Under the pieces are notes generated by a model. The model saw only the letters and a program-made list of their open reading frames with translations. It did not search any database and had not been told where the DNA came from. Position numbers and translations under genes: made by a program. Positions 18,829-27,488 of a stretch of DNA of 64,000 nt are shown here, piece after piece; position 1 is the first letter of the stretch; every line of letters begins with the position of its first letter. The stretch is from Tunturibacter psychrotolerans (lineage in GTDB: Bacteria > Acidobacteriota > Terriglobia > Terriglobales > Acidobacteriaceae). The DNA is taken from positions 5,022,001 to 5,086,000 of the forward strand of contig NZ_CP132942.1 in NCBI RefSeq assembly GCF_040359615.1, in the 5' to 3' direction.

Positions 18829-19629
18829 TCAGATAGTGCGATCGTAGAGTTGCTGCTGGTAACTCTTGACCCATTCTTCCGACGAAGGAGGAAAGATGTT
18901 GAGAAACTTCCCCTCGCGAGAAGGAATCACTTCAATCATCTTTGCGATCATGTCTTTTGGATCGAGTCTTCCCTCTGGTTTACCAAGCAGCCCGTCAACC
19001 ACTTTCTTGAAGGCGTCACGCTTGATGAAGTTCACGTCATCGTTGAGCCAGCGAAGACCGGCTTCAACCACAGTCTCGTTGAAACCGGTAAGGTAGGGTC
19101 CGGGATTGATGGTTTGGACCTGAATTCCAAAGGGTTTCAACTCCTCGTACATCGCTTCAGCGATAGATTGCACAGCATGCTTGCTCGCGGCATATGCGGG
19201 AATCGGCGGGACCGTGAGAAGTCCAACAACTGAGGACGTGAATACCACCTTTCCCTTAACGCCCGTGGCCACCCAGTTCCTCACCACGCGCTGGGTAAAA
19301 TCCAAGGCCGAGAAGACATTCGTTTCGAAATTCTCTCGCACCAGATCAACGGGAATCTCGGACATAGGCCCTCCCTCACCAATGCCCGCGTTATTCACCA
19401 GAATGTCGAACTTGAATTTGAGCGCGTGCGCCACATCATACTTGTCGAGCAGATCCAACTTCTCGACTCGCAGTGTTTTCAGGCCGAGCGAGCTGCTTTT
19501 TTCCCGCAGAGCAGTCACTTGTGGCCAGCTCTGAACAGCCGCTATTACGTTGTGACCTTTCTGCGCCAATCCCAGAGCGGTTCCTTCACCAAATCCGGAG
19601 CCTGCTCCCGTGATCAATATCTCCTGCAT
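18829..19629 (-). CDS. SDR family oxidoreductase
   Basis: This is a 266-residue classical short-chain dehydrogenase/reductase. The cofactor motif TGAGSGFG is at 7-14, NNAG at 79-82, a catalytic Ser around 132-133 (TSS), and Tyr146 and Lys150 (YAASK). Residues after the catalytic site (INPGPYLTGF) fit the family. The substrate is not predictable. The gene follows the GlcG/HbpS-like gene by 25 nt on the same strand and is probably co-transcribed. Confidence 0.88.
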   Translation of the reverse strand: MQEILITGAGSGFGEGTALGLAQKGHNVIAAVQSWPQVTALREKSSSLGLKTLRVEKLDLLDKYDVAHALKFKFDILVNNAGIGEGGPMSEIPVDLVRENFETNVFSALDFTQRVVRNWVATGVKGKVVFTSSVVGLLTVPPIPAYAASKHAVQSIAEAMYEELKPFGIQVQTINPGPYLTGFNETVVEAGLRWLNDDVNFIKRDAFKKVVDGLLGKPEGRLDPKDMIAKMIEVIPSREGKFLNIFPPSSEEWVKSYQQQLYDRTI

Positions 19630-19654
19630 ATAAGTGATCTCCCTTTTCTTGTAG

Positions 19655-20059
19655 TTAGCCTTTCAACGCCGATTGACCGCTTTGAGCGACTGCATAATCT
19701 TGAGCCGACGTTCCCCCCGACACACCGATGCTCCCGATCGTGTGCCCATCGACATTCTTAAAGGGGATTCCGCCGGCAAACGTCACGAGGTGGCCATTGG
19801 TAAGCTCAAGTCCATGCGCATCTCCCCCTGCTTTGCTGTAGTTGTCGACGGTTTGCGTCTCCATTTCGAAAAGCGCAGATGTCTTCGCTTTCATTAGCGC
19901 CACATCGATCACTCCAAGCCATGCTCCGTCCATGCGATGAAATGCTTTCAAGTGGCCTCCCGAATCAAGGATTGCAATGCAAACTGAAACCCCGAGTTCT
20001 TTCGCCTTCAGTATGGAAGCCTTCAAGACCCGCTCCGCTTGCTCTGCCGTAATCTGCAT
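19655..20059 (-). CDS. GlcG/HbpS (DUF336) family protein
   Basis: The 134-residue protein belongs to the GlcG/HbpS heme-binding family: AILDSGGHLKAFHRMDGAWLG, KAKTSALFEMET, FAGGIPF and a C-terminal GSIGVSGGTSAQDYAVAQSG. Members bind heme or act as small accessory proteins in glycolate or two-component loci; the role here is unknown. It is the first gene of a two-gene unit with the SDR. Confidence 0.85.
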   Translation of the reverse strand: MQITAEQAERVLKASILKAKELGVSVCIAILDSGGHLKAFHRMDGAWLGVIDVALMKAKTSALFEMETQTVDNYSKAGGDAHGLELTNGHLVTFAGGIPFKNVDGHTIGSIGVSGGTSAQDYAVAQSGQSALKG

Positions 20060-20251
20060 CCTCGCTGCTCCTTTGGGTTCAACTAGACGCCTTGGCCCCG
20101 CCGCAACGCTCCACGAGCGCGCCGTTCACGCAATCAGGCTCCATCACAAAGATTTGAACTTCAATGCGGCTACGAGAGAGATGCCTGAGCAGGCTGCGTT
20201 GATTCCCTCCCCCATGCATTTCGCAAAGTCTTCCCTGGTCGATCCCATAAG

Positions 20252-20313
20252 AACAATCAGAACGTCTCAAAAGCGTGAAAATACTCCTGGCTCGACAGGC
20301 CAAACTAACATGG
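20252..20313 (+). pseudogene. Duplicated, decayed 3' tail of the neighbouring porin-like gene
   Basis: The segment from ATCAGAACGTCTCA to GGCCAAACTAACA matches the 3' end of the gene at 20531-21457 (about 21405-21462), including the stop codon, with a few substitutions and an internal stop. It encodes a degraded QNVSxAxxYSWLxRPN end. The rest of the 20060-20530 spacer has no other recognisable content. Confidence 0.6.
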
Positions 20314-20530
20314 CCAGCAAGGCAAGTACCCTTTGGGCGTTTCAAAATTTCGATGAAATCGGAATGACTTTTACTCCGCCACATAACGCTGTTTGAGCGG
20401 GGACCGTTCGCCTTCAGTTTTGTCCAGAAGGTCGAGAACATATCCATGCCCGTCGTGGTGTTCGGCAGCTTGTATCAGGAGCGAACGGAACGCCTGTAAG
20501 AGGTTGGTATAGTAGCGGAGCGGGTATGCC

Positions 20531-21457
20531 ATGCGACGTCGCTCCGTCCTGCTCTTGTCGAGTCTGGTCACGCTATCTTCTGCGGCAATCCATGCCCAGG
20601 ATCTGTCGCCGCGAGCCTACGTCATCACGCCCATCCACACCAACGCAGTCATCCTTACCTGGGCCTTCTTTGATGGAGGTGTGGACTTCAACGGAACAGT
20701 GCCCATATCAGGCGCAACCGGATCCTACAACGTCCCGATCTTCAGCCTCTACCATACCTTGAACTTTTTCGGACGTTCCGCCAATCTCACGGCGTCATTG
20801 CCGTACGCCGTTGGAAACTTCACCGGACAAGTGCTCGGCGAACAGCAAACGCTCTATCGCTCCGGTCTATTGGATACGTCCCTTCGATTTTCAGTAAACC
20901 TGAAGGGCGGTCCCGCAATGACGCCGCAGGTGTTCTCGAAATGGAAGCAAAAGACATTGATCGGCCTAAGCGTAAAGATCATTGCTCCGACCGGGCAATA
21001 TGACCCGACGAAGCTCGTGAATTGGGGCATCAATCGCTGGGCCTTCAAACCGGAGCTAGGCTATTCAAAACGCTGGAACCACTGGGTTCTCGACGGTTAC
21101 GGTGGAGCGTGGTTCTACACCACCAATTCCGCGTCCTTCGCTTTACCTACACCTCAGCCTCAAACCGAAGCACCGATCGGTTCCTTGGAAGGCCACTTAA
21201 GCTATGACCTGAAGCCGCGCTATTGGATATCGCTCGATGGCAACTTCTGGCTTGGCGGTGTCACAACCCTCAACGGCATCAAGAATTTGCAGACCAGACA
21301 GACCGGCTCCCGCATCGGAGGTACAGCCTCCGTCCCGCTCGGCAAGCACCAATCCATAAAGATCAACTATAGCGACGGCACATACATCCGCTTCGGCGGG
21401 AACTATCAGAACGTCTCAATAGCGTGGCAATACTCCTGGCTCGGCAGGCCCAACTAA
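20531..21457 (+). CDS. MetA-pathway/transporter-type outer-membrane protein
   Basis: This 308-residue protein has a signal peptide at 1-22 (ending AIHA) and a beta-barrel pattern resembling the Phenol_MetA_deg-like outer-membrane family: DLSPRAYVITPIHTNAVILTW, LSVKIIAPTGQYDPTKLVNWGINRWAFKPELGYS in pieces, GLDGNFWLGG-like strands and a C-terminal QYSWLGRPN. Members are presumed channels for hydrophobic compounds. It appears monocistronic. A damaged copy of its 3' end lies 5' of it. Confidence 0.75.
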   Translation: MRRRSVLLLSSLVTLSSAAIHAQDLSPRAYVITPIHTNAVILTWAFFDGGVDFNGTVPISGATGSYNVPIFSLYHTLNFFGRSANLTASLPYAVGNFTGQVLGEQQTLYRSGLLDTSLRFSVNLKGGPAMTPQVFSKWKQKTLIGLSVKIIAPTGQYDPTKLVNWGINRWAFKPELGYSKRWNHWVLDGYGGAWFYTTNSASFALPTPQPQTEAPIGSLEGHLSYDLKPRYWISLDGNFWLGGVTTLNGIKNLQTRQTGSRIGGTASVPLGKHQSIKINYSDGTYIRFGGNYQNVSIAWQYSWLGRPN

Positions 21458-21828
21458 CAGGGGGCGCTTCCGGCATCGAAGCTTGCCGTCTGAATCTTGC
21501 TATCCAATCTCATGGTTCCTCCACGCGGTGCTCCATTAAATTTGCTCCGCCACGCTATCACTGCTCCTCCTCAGCTGTTATCGTCAAAATTGACAAGTCT
21601 GCGGCGCTCTGCTCGCCCGACACCGCATCCCGATGTCGCACGGAAATGACCGGCCCGGTGCCGATTTCTTCTCGCCGGCTAGCCACGATAAAGCACCTGC
21701 GATCTTCAACATAAGCTGAGTAACAAACGCGCACGACCCTCCCTTCGTCTAAAGAATGATGAATGCCTGAACCTTTCAGCAAGTCTGCCGCATCTTTTTT
21801 AGTAGACCGTCGCCAAGGGCTAATCTGA
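21458..21828. other. Intergenic, doubtful antisense frame only
   Basis: A minus-strand frame (about 21860 to 21558) reads as a plausible short beta-rich protein (GRVVRVCYSAYVEDRRCFIVASRREE). It would have to start inside the oppositely oriented gene at 21829, and no SD was found. Nothing else was recognised. Confidence 0.35.
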
Positions 21829-22827
21829 ATGCGCTTCCGCCGACTTTTCTTGACCCTCATTCTAGGTGTCGCTCCGATCACCGCGTTAGGCCAACGGGCC
21901 GTCGCGAACGGACCGCAGCGCGGAAGCATCAGCGGCGACGTGACCGATGTCGACGGCCTCGTGATCCCCGACGCCACAATCACCCTCGATGAACCATCTT
22001 CAAGCGACTCTCAGACCGTCACCGCGAACGAGACAGGATTCTTCGTCCTTAAAAACATCGACCCGACCATCCCTCACAAGATTGTCATAAAGGCGAATGG
22101 GTTCGGCGATTGGACCGCGCCTCCCGTCACAATCAGCCCCGGCCAGCAGTTCGAACTAACTGACATCAAACTCAAAGCGGCAGTCGTCGAAACCACAGTA
22201 ACGGCCGTCACAATGGAGCAGCTCGCCATCGAACAGACGAAGGACGCAGAGAAGCAACGCGTCTTCGGCATCATTCCCAACTTCTACGTCTCCTACGAGA
22301 AGAACCCCGTCCCGCTCACCTCGAAGCTGAAGTTTGAACTTGCCTTCAAAGCCGGCACTGATATCGCCAGCATCGCCGGCGACCTCTTCATTGCAGGACT
22401 CAATCAGGCGGCCGACACTCCCGACTACCAGCAAGGTTGGAAGGGATATGGCCAACGCTTCGGTGCCGCTTATGCTGACAGCTTCTCTAACATCATGATC
22501 GGCGGTGGCCTTCTGCCGTCGGTTCTCCATCAGGACCCGCGCTACTTCTATCAGGGCACCGGCACGGGCAAATCTCGCGCGCTCCACGCGATATCAGCCC
22601 CATTCATCTGCAGGGGAGACAACGGCCATCAGCAGGTTAATTTTTCAAGCATGGGCGGCGATCTGATCGCGTCTTCCCTCGCGAATACCTACTATCCGAA
22701 TAGCAATCGTGGACCAGGTCTGGTCTTCTCCACCTTTTTCATCAACACCGGTGGTCGAATCGCCAACGCCTTGGTACAGGAGTTCGTCCTGCGCAAGCAC
22801 ACATCCAACTCGGACAAAGGAAACTAA
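21829..22827 (+). CDS. Secreted CarboxypepD_reg-domain protein
   Basis: The 332-residue exported protein has a signal peptide at 1-21. It is followed by a carboxypeptidase-regulatory-like beta-sandwich at about 33-120 (GSISGDVTDVDGLVIPDATITLDE), as found on TonB receptors, and a C-terminal ~200-residue region of unknown function (IIPNFYVSYEKNPVPLTSKLKFELAFKAG in pieces, YADSFSNIMIGGGLLPSVLHQDPRYFYQG). The C-terminal part recurs in Acidobacteria as far as I recall, without a known role. It is not a TonB receptor: no plug or barrel follows. Confidence 0.7.
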   Translation: MRFRRLFLTLILGVAPITALGQRAVANGPQRGSISGDVTDVDGLVIPDATITLDEPSSSDSQTVTANETGFFVLKNIDPTIPHKIVIKANGFGDWTAPPVTISPGQQFELTDIKLKAAVVETTVTAVTMEQLAIEQTKDAEKQRVFGIIPNFYVSYEKNPVPLTSKLKFELAFKAGTDIASIAGDLFIAGLNQAADTPDYQQGWKGYGQRFGAAYADSFSNIMIGGGLLPSVLHQDPRYFYQGTGTGKSRALHAISAPFICRGDNGHQQVNFSSMGGDLIASSLANTYYPNSNRGPGLVFSTFFINTGGRIANALVQEFVLRKHTSNSDKGN

Positions 22828-22888
22828 CCGGGCAGACGTACCGCATATCTGCCTTGAACGATAGAATGGGCTTCCCAAAGGAGCACCC

Positions 22889-23233
22889 ATGTCTGTCGCC
22901 GCCACACCACCCTTCACGCTCGAGATCGAAGATCGCGGCACCCTGGCCGTCGTACACTGTCGCGGCAAACTGCTGGCTGGTTTCACCGAGCTCCTCTACG
23001 TGCCCGTCTCACAGCTCCTCCCCACCCACCCACGCCTCATCCTCGACCTCTCAGACCTCACCCACATGGACAGCATGGGACTCGGCACACTCGTCCGTAT
23101 CTACGTCTCTGCCCGCACTAAGGGCTGCGAGCTCGAGCTGCGCCACATCGGCAAAAAGGTTCGAGACCTGCTCATCATGACCAACTTGCTCCCGGCCTTC
23201 ACCATCGTCGGAGAACGCGACATAAGAATGTGA
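22889..23233 (+). CDS. STAS domain protein (anti-sigma factor antagonist-like)
   Basis: This 114-residue single STAS domain resembles SpoIIAA/RsbV. The conserved turn is THMDSMGLGTL, and Ser62 aligns with the phosphorylated Ser58 of SpoIIAA, so regulation by an anti-sigma kinase is possible. Neither a kinase nor a sigma factor is adjacent. The ATG has AAAGGAG about 8 nt upstream. Confidence 0.82.
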   Translation: MSVAATPPFTLEIEDRGTLAVVHCRGKLLAGFTELLYVPVSQLLPTHPRLILDLSDLTHMDSMGLGTLVRIYVSARTKGCELELRHIGKKVRDLLIMTNLLPAFTIVGERDIRM

Positions 23234-23362
23234 CACGGGAGGCTCTCGTGGTCTACCCTGACGGCACATGAGGGACGACCGTTTTTGTCAAAGATAACGA
23301 CAACTAAACCTCAATTCCCTTGTTCATAACTGCAACGCTAGTTTCTCTCAGGAGCAAACACA

Positions 23363-24493
23363 ATGCGCACAAAACCATCCATTCGAAATCTTTTACTCGG
23401 CTTCCTGTTAGCAGTCATCTCCTCGACTGCCTTCGCTCAGATCGGCATCTCCGTCTCCTTCGGACCACCCGCACTCCCCGTCTACACGCAGCCCCTCTGC
23501 CCAGGCGACGGCTACATCTGGACCCCCGGCTACTGGGCCTGGGACGCCGACTACGGCGACTACTACTGGGTCCCAGGCACCTGGGTTCTCGCTCCCGAGG
23601 TCGGCTATCTTTGGACCCCCGGCTGGTGGGGTTGGGGCGGCAGCGGATTCCTCTTCCATCAGGGCTACTGGGGCTCGCAGGTCGGCTTCTACGGCGGAAT
23701 CAGCTACGGCTTCGGCTACTTCGGCAACGGCTACGAGGGAGGCCGATGGGACGGTGGACACTTCTTCTATAACCGCACCGTCAACAACATAAACGTCACC
23801 AACATTCACAACACCTACAACACCACCATCGTCCACAACACCACTGTCATTAACCGCGTCAGCTACAACGGCGGCAACGGCGGCATCGAAGCACGTGCCA
23901 CCTCACAAGAAGAAGCCGCAGAGCGCGAACGCCACATCGCACCCGTCGCCGCTCAGGAGCAACACCTCCAGGCAGCGCGTTCGAACCCACAGCTCCGCGC
24001 TTCAACCAATCAGGGCAAGCCTCCAATCGCCGCAACCGCGAGACCCGGCGAGTTTAGCGGCCACGACGTAGTCGCCGCTCACGAAGCAGGTGCACCCTAT
24101 CATTCAGACAATCGTCCCGACCCAAACACTCGCCCAAACGCAGTATCTCAACCGGCGAACTTTAACCACGCAAGCGAGGTGCAACCGCACCAGTCGCCCG
24201 GGTCGCCCAACACCGGAAACCCCAAACTCGATCAGAAGTATCAGCAACAGCAAGACAAGCTGATCGCAAAACAAAACCAGGAGCACCAGCAGCTTCAGCA
24301 AAGACAAGACGCTGAGCATCAGCGAGCTACGCAGCAGGCTGCAAACGACGAGCGAAAACAGCAGATGGAGCAACAGCACCAACAGCAGACTCAGCAAATG
24401 GAACAGCGGCACACCGCGCAACAGCAACAGCTGCAACAACGCCAGCCAGAGAACCACGGCGCAGAGAACCACGGCGGGGAACATCCACGATAA
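23363..24493 (+). CDS. YXWGXW repeat protein with Gln-rich coiled-coil tail
   Basis: This is a 376-residue exported protein with a signal peptide at 1-25. Aromatic repeats follow at about 48-125 (GYIWTPGYWAWDADYGDYYWVPGTW in pieces, YLWTPGWWGW, FLFHQGYWG), matching the YXWGXW repeat family. An Asn/Thr-rich stretch (about 140-170) and a charged region lead to a C-terminal 100 residues of Gln-, Glu- and His-rich coiled coil (KLIAKQNQEHQQLQQRQ). Function is unknown; an envelope or surface location is likely. CAGGAG precedes the ATG. A family A repeat follows the stop. Confidence 0.8.
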   Translation: MRTKPSIRNLLLGFLLAVISSTAFAQIGISVSFGPPALPVYTQPLCPGDGYIWTPGYWAWDADYGDYYWVPGTWVLAPEVGYLWTPGWWGWGGSGFLFHQGYWGSQVGFYGGISYGFGYFGNGYEGGRWDGGHFFYNRTVNNINVTNIHNTYNTTIVHNTTVINRVSYNGGNGGIEARATSQEEAAERERHIAPVAAQEQHLQAARSNPQLRASTNQGKPPIAATARPGEFSGHDVVAAHEAGAPYHSDNRPDPNTRPNAVSQPANFNHASEVQPHQSPGSPNTGNPKLDQKYQQQQDKLIAKQNQEHQQLQQRQDAEHQRATQQAANDERKQQMEQQHQQQTQQMEQRHTAQQQQLQQRQPENHGAENHGGEHPR

Positions 24494-24530
24494 CCAGATG
24501 TAAGTGAATAGCTGCACTGCATCCCACGGT

Positions 24531-24580
24531 GTTCACTCATGCGGCTTCATCGCATGAGTGAGCATTCGTGCAGTAGCATG
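24531..24580 (+). repeat. Family A double-hairpin repeat, copy 4
   Basis: Hairpin 1 pairs TCACTCATGCG (24533-24543) with CGCATGAGTGA (24551-24561) around a 7-nt loop. Hairpin 2 pairs CGTGC (24567-24571) with GCATG (24576-24580) across AGTA, with one G-U pair. It lies 38 nt after the YXWGXW gene stop. Confidence 0.7.
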
Positions 24581-24664
24581 CGTCTCTTACGCTCCAACCC
24601 TCAGCCAACCCACGTGCTAAACTCCTCCCGTGCACCGGCAACAATCCACTCCAGGAGCATCCAA

Positions 24665-25183
24665 ATGAACCCTCGGAGACCCTCCCGCCACCTCACCCTT
24701 TGCACCGCATCCCTCTTCCTCATCGGTGTCTCAGCTTTGCCTGGCCAACTCGCCGACATCCCCATCAAACCGGGACTCTGGAATACTCAGGTCGTCGCAA
24801 AGATCGGCCTCAATGACAATGACAACGAACCCATCGTGAGCCAGGCCTGCTTCACCGCCGGAACCACCATCAGCAGTTATCTCGCCGCCATGACCAAGTC
24901 CGCGCCTAACGTCCAGTGCACCATCTCCAACAAGGTCCAGACCGGCAACCACATCGCCTTCGACACCACCTGCACCAGCCCCAACGCCACCTCAAAGTCT
25001 CACTCCGACTTCCAGCTCGCCGACTCCGAACACTTCACCGGCTCGAGCCACTCCACAGTCGTCGGCACCTCCCACGACCATCCCATCAACATGGAGATGA
25101 GCAAAACCTTCACCGCAAAGTTTCTCTCCTCCAACTGCGGCGACGTCAAACCCCTTACCAACCAATCCATCCCCCAGAAATAA
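24665..25183 (+). CDS. Secreted DUF3617 family protein
   Basis: This 172-residue exported protein has a signal peptide at 1-27 and the DUF3617 pattern: an IKPGLWNTQV start, a conserved Cys in SQACFTAG, and an NVQCTISNK plus TTCTSP disulfide-type pair. Function is unknown in the family. The ATG at 24665 is chosen because AGGAG lies 7 nt upstream and the signal peptide starts there; the open frame itself extends further 5'. TGCTAAACT lies about 45 nt before the start. Confidence 0.75.
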   Translation: MNPRRPSRHLTLCTASLFLIGVSALPGQLADIPIKPGLWNTQVVAKIGLNDNDNEPIVSQACFTAGTTISSYLAAMTKSAPNVQCTISNKVQTGNHIAFDTTCTSPNATSKSHSDFQLADSEHFTGSSHSTVVGTSHDHPINMEMSKTFTAKFLSSNCGDVKPLTNQSIPQK

Positions 25184-25227
25184 ATCCAACAGCGCGATCG
25201 CAGACTCTCAATATCGATTGTCTATCT

Positions 25228-25259
25228 TTCACACTTCTGTGAAGAGCCGGATGTAAACT
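25228..25259 (+). repeat. Family B hairpin repeat, copy 3 (diverged)
   Basis: TTCACA (25228-25233) pairs with TGTGAA (25238-25243) across CTTC, followed by GGATGTAAACT at 25249-25259. Stem bases differ from copies 1 and 2 on both sides while pairing is kept. It lies 50 nt before the aldolase gene. Confidence 0.5.
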
Positions 25260-25308
25260 CTGCACGTGTTGGCGGTACATCAGATATCAGCACCGAGGGG
25301 AGATTCAT

Positions 25309-26181
25309 ATGCACTTATTGAGAGATGTCTTAGCGCAAGCTCAGAAAAACGGAGTAGCAGTCGGTCACTTCAACGTCTCCGACTTGGTTCTGTTGAAGGC
25401 GGTCTTCGCTGCCGCGCAAAAACTGAACGTTCCCGTCATCGTCGGAGCTTCAGAAGGCGAACGCGAGTTTTTAGGAACGCGTCAGCTCGGCGCTCTCGTG
25501 CGTAGCATCCGCGAGGAGTCCGACTTCCCGATCTTCCTCAACGCAGATCACACCCACTCGCTTGCGAAAGCCATCGAAGCAGCCAAAGCCGGCTTCGACT
25601 CCATCGTCTTCGACCTCTCCGCTCTGCCGTTCGAAGAAAATGTCCGCCAAACCAAAGAAGCCGTCGAAACCCTCAAAGCGATCAACCCCGCCATCCTCAT
25701 CGAAGGCGAGATCGGCGACATCGGCACCGGCTCCGAGATACACGACAAAGCCCCCGACCTGACCCGCGGCCTCACCTCTCCCGAACAGGCAAAACAATAC
25801 GTCGACGCCACCGGAATCGACATCCTCGCCCCTGCCGTAGGCAACATGCACGGCATGCTCAAGAGCATGATCCACGGCGAAACAACCAAGCACCTCGACA
25901 TTCCAAGAATTGCCGAGATCAAAAAGGCCGTCAAAACCTTCATCACCCTCCACGGCGGATCGGCAACCAACGATGCAGACTTCCGCAAGGCAATCGCCGC
26001 CGGCATCAACATCATCCACATCAACACCGAGCTCCGCGTTGCATGGCGCCGTGGCCTCGAAGAAGGCCTAGCCAAAAACCCGGACGAAGTCGTCCCCTAC
26101 AAAATCCTGCCCTCGGCAGTCGAATCAGTGAAACAGGTAGTCCTCTCTCGTTTGAGCCTGTTCAATAACCTGACTCACTAA
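25309..26181 (+). CDS. Class II (zinc) fructose-bisphosphate/ketose-bisphosphate aldolase
   Basis: This 290-residue enzyme of the FbaA/GatY/KbaY family cleaves or forms ketose 1,6-bisphosphates using Zn2+. Catalytic Asp80 and zinc ligand His81 sit in LNADHTH. Further ligands are likely His181 (GNMHG) and His215 (LHGGSA), with Glu132 in IEGEIG. The phosphate-binding Gly/Ser segment LHGGSATND is intact. The exact substrate (fructose versus tagatose bisphosphate) cannot be told by eye. A GGGGAG lies about 8 nt before the ATG. Confidence 0.85.
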   Translation: MHLLRDVLAQAQKNGVAVGHFNVSDLVLLKAVFAAAQKLNVPVIVGASEGEREFLGTRQLGALVRSIREESDFPIFLNADHTHSLAKAIEAAKAGFDSIVFDLSALPFEENVRQTKEAVETLKAINPAILIEGEIGDIGTGSEIHDKAPDLTRGLTSPEQAKQYVDATGIDILAPAVGNMHGMLKSMIHGETTKHLDIPRIAEIKKAVKTFITLHGGSATNDADFRKAIAAGINIIHINTELRVAWRRGLEEGLAKNPDEVVPYKILPSAVESVKQVVLSRLSLFNNLTH

Positions 26182-26483
26182 CGAGCAGCAGAGGTTCAAT
26201 AGAGCAACAGCGAAACCCGCCAGCGCTCCCGACGCTCACGCAGTGTCTCGCTCCAAAACTGGAAGCCCGAAAAATAAATCCCCAAATCTGGCGCATTTTT
26301 CACCACCGAAAAAGTGACTGCCAAAACACCACGTTTACCACGCATTCCACCACGTTCTCGCCACCAAAAAACCACATCCAAACACGCCTTTTTCGAAAAA
26401 CACCCAGCAAAAACACCAGAATCTCCCGCCAGAAAAAATAGTGCGACACACCACATTTCGAACCGTCGACGACAGCACAACGT
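26182..26483 (+). other. A/C-rich, G-poor intergenic segment
   Basis: Between convergent genes, about 26270-26450 is strikingly rich in A and C on the plus strand, with repeated CCACGTT, CACCAC and AAAACACC words and runs of A. The minus-strand frame here is Trp/Gly/Phe-rich and does not look like a protein. No terminator hairpin was found. Confidence 0.6.
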
Positions 26484-27218
26484 CTATTCCGCCTCGCCTC
26501 CAGTCTCAGTCCATTCCACAGACTCCGTCCACGGATACGCCCGCATCTCCGCCGCCAACGCATTCAAGACATTGGCATCGTGCGTAGGCGACTCCAAAAT
26601 CACCTGGATAATCGAGTGGTCCGTATCTTCCACCCTCTCAGCGTGCGTCTTTCGCAACACCAGGGAAGTTTCAGCGATCGCGCGAGTCAACTCATACTCC
26701 GCCTCCACCTGATGTTCCATATCGCAGACAAGCCTCAATCGGTAAAGCGAATGCGTCTCCACCACCGCCAGAGAACGTCGATCGATAAACCGCGACAGCG
26801 GACGCAGCACCGAATTGATCGCAATCAACAAAGCCGCTACAAACGCGGCTTCGAACACCTTTCCTGCACCGGCATACGCTCCCACAGCCGCAGAGCACCA
26901 CAGTGTCGCGGCTGTGTTCAACCCGCGCACATTCCCACCGTCTTTCATGATGGCGCCCGCGCCGAGAAACCCTACGCCAGATACCACGTATGCGATCACC
27001 TGCGTCGTTCCCGGCGCAATCGTCACTCCTAGATCTACGAAAGCCGCCGCCCCAAAACAGACCAATGTATTGGTACGCAATCCTGCCGCGCGCTGTCTCC
27101 ACTGTCGCTCAGCACCCACACAAGCGCCAAGAGTCAACGCCGACAGGAGCCGCCCAAAAGTCGTTTGCCCCAGGGAGCTCACCACCGCAGAGTGCCAGGA
27201 AAAATGATTTGCTATCAC
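26484..27218 (-). CDS. MgtC/SapB family membrane protein
   Basis: The 244-residue protein has an N-terminal MgtC/SapB membrane domain (about 18-140). The signature is GRLLSALTLGACVGAERQWRQRAAGLRTNTLVCFGAA in pieces, then GVGFLGAGAIMKDGGNVRGLNTAATLW and four to five membrane helices. A soluble C-terminal domain (about 150-244) resembles an ACT-like fold (YRLRLVCDMEHQVEAEYELTRAI). Family members act in Mg2+ limitation or virulence, not as simple transporters. It is monocistronic. Confidence 0.85.
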   Translation of the reverse strand: MIANHFSWHSAVVSSLGQTTFGRLLSALTLGACVGAERQWRQRAAGLRTNTLVCFGAAAFVDLGVTIAPGTTQVIAYVVSGVGFLGAGAIMKDGGNVRGLNTAATLWCSAAVGAYAGAGKVFEAAFVAALLIAINSVLRPLSRFIDRRSLAVVETHSLYRLRLVCDMEHQVEAEYELTRAIAETSLVLRKTHAERVEDTDHSIIQVILESPTHDANVLNALAAEMRAYPWTESVEWTETGGEAE

Positions 27219-27488
27219 GCAGCCAATACTACGTCACACACTCAAGGGAGGCATCCCATCCACGGTCGCCAGGCAACCATCTGCGGTGGTCCAATCCCTG
27301 AGTTTTTTCTTGAGACATCCGTCGAGTTTGAGCATAAAGTGTTGAAGACAAACAACCCGCAGCAAAAGAAACGGGTCTGACACCTAAGACCCCGGATGTG
27401 AGCCGCGGGTAACGATCGGACACCACTCCGCTTGTCTGTCAGGCAACTCCACACGGGCCCCAATTCAAAACAATAAGGAGAAACGCGA

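Noticed and set aside
20079..20447. Minus-strand frame of 122 codons upstream of the GlcG-like gene
   Set aside because: It is Cys/Arg-rich with no family match and overlaps the decayed gene tail at 20252-20313.
21558..21860. Possible small minus-strand protein overlapping the 5' end of the 21829 gene
   Set aside because: The C-terminal part looks protein-like, but the only ATG start lies inside the divergent gene and no SD was found. It is noted in the intergenic entry only.
26196..26480. Minus-strand frame in the A/C-rich spacer
   Set aside because: Its Trp/Phe/Gly-rich translation is a by-product of the skewed base composition.
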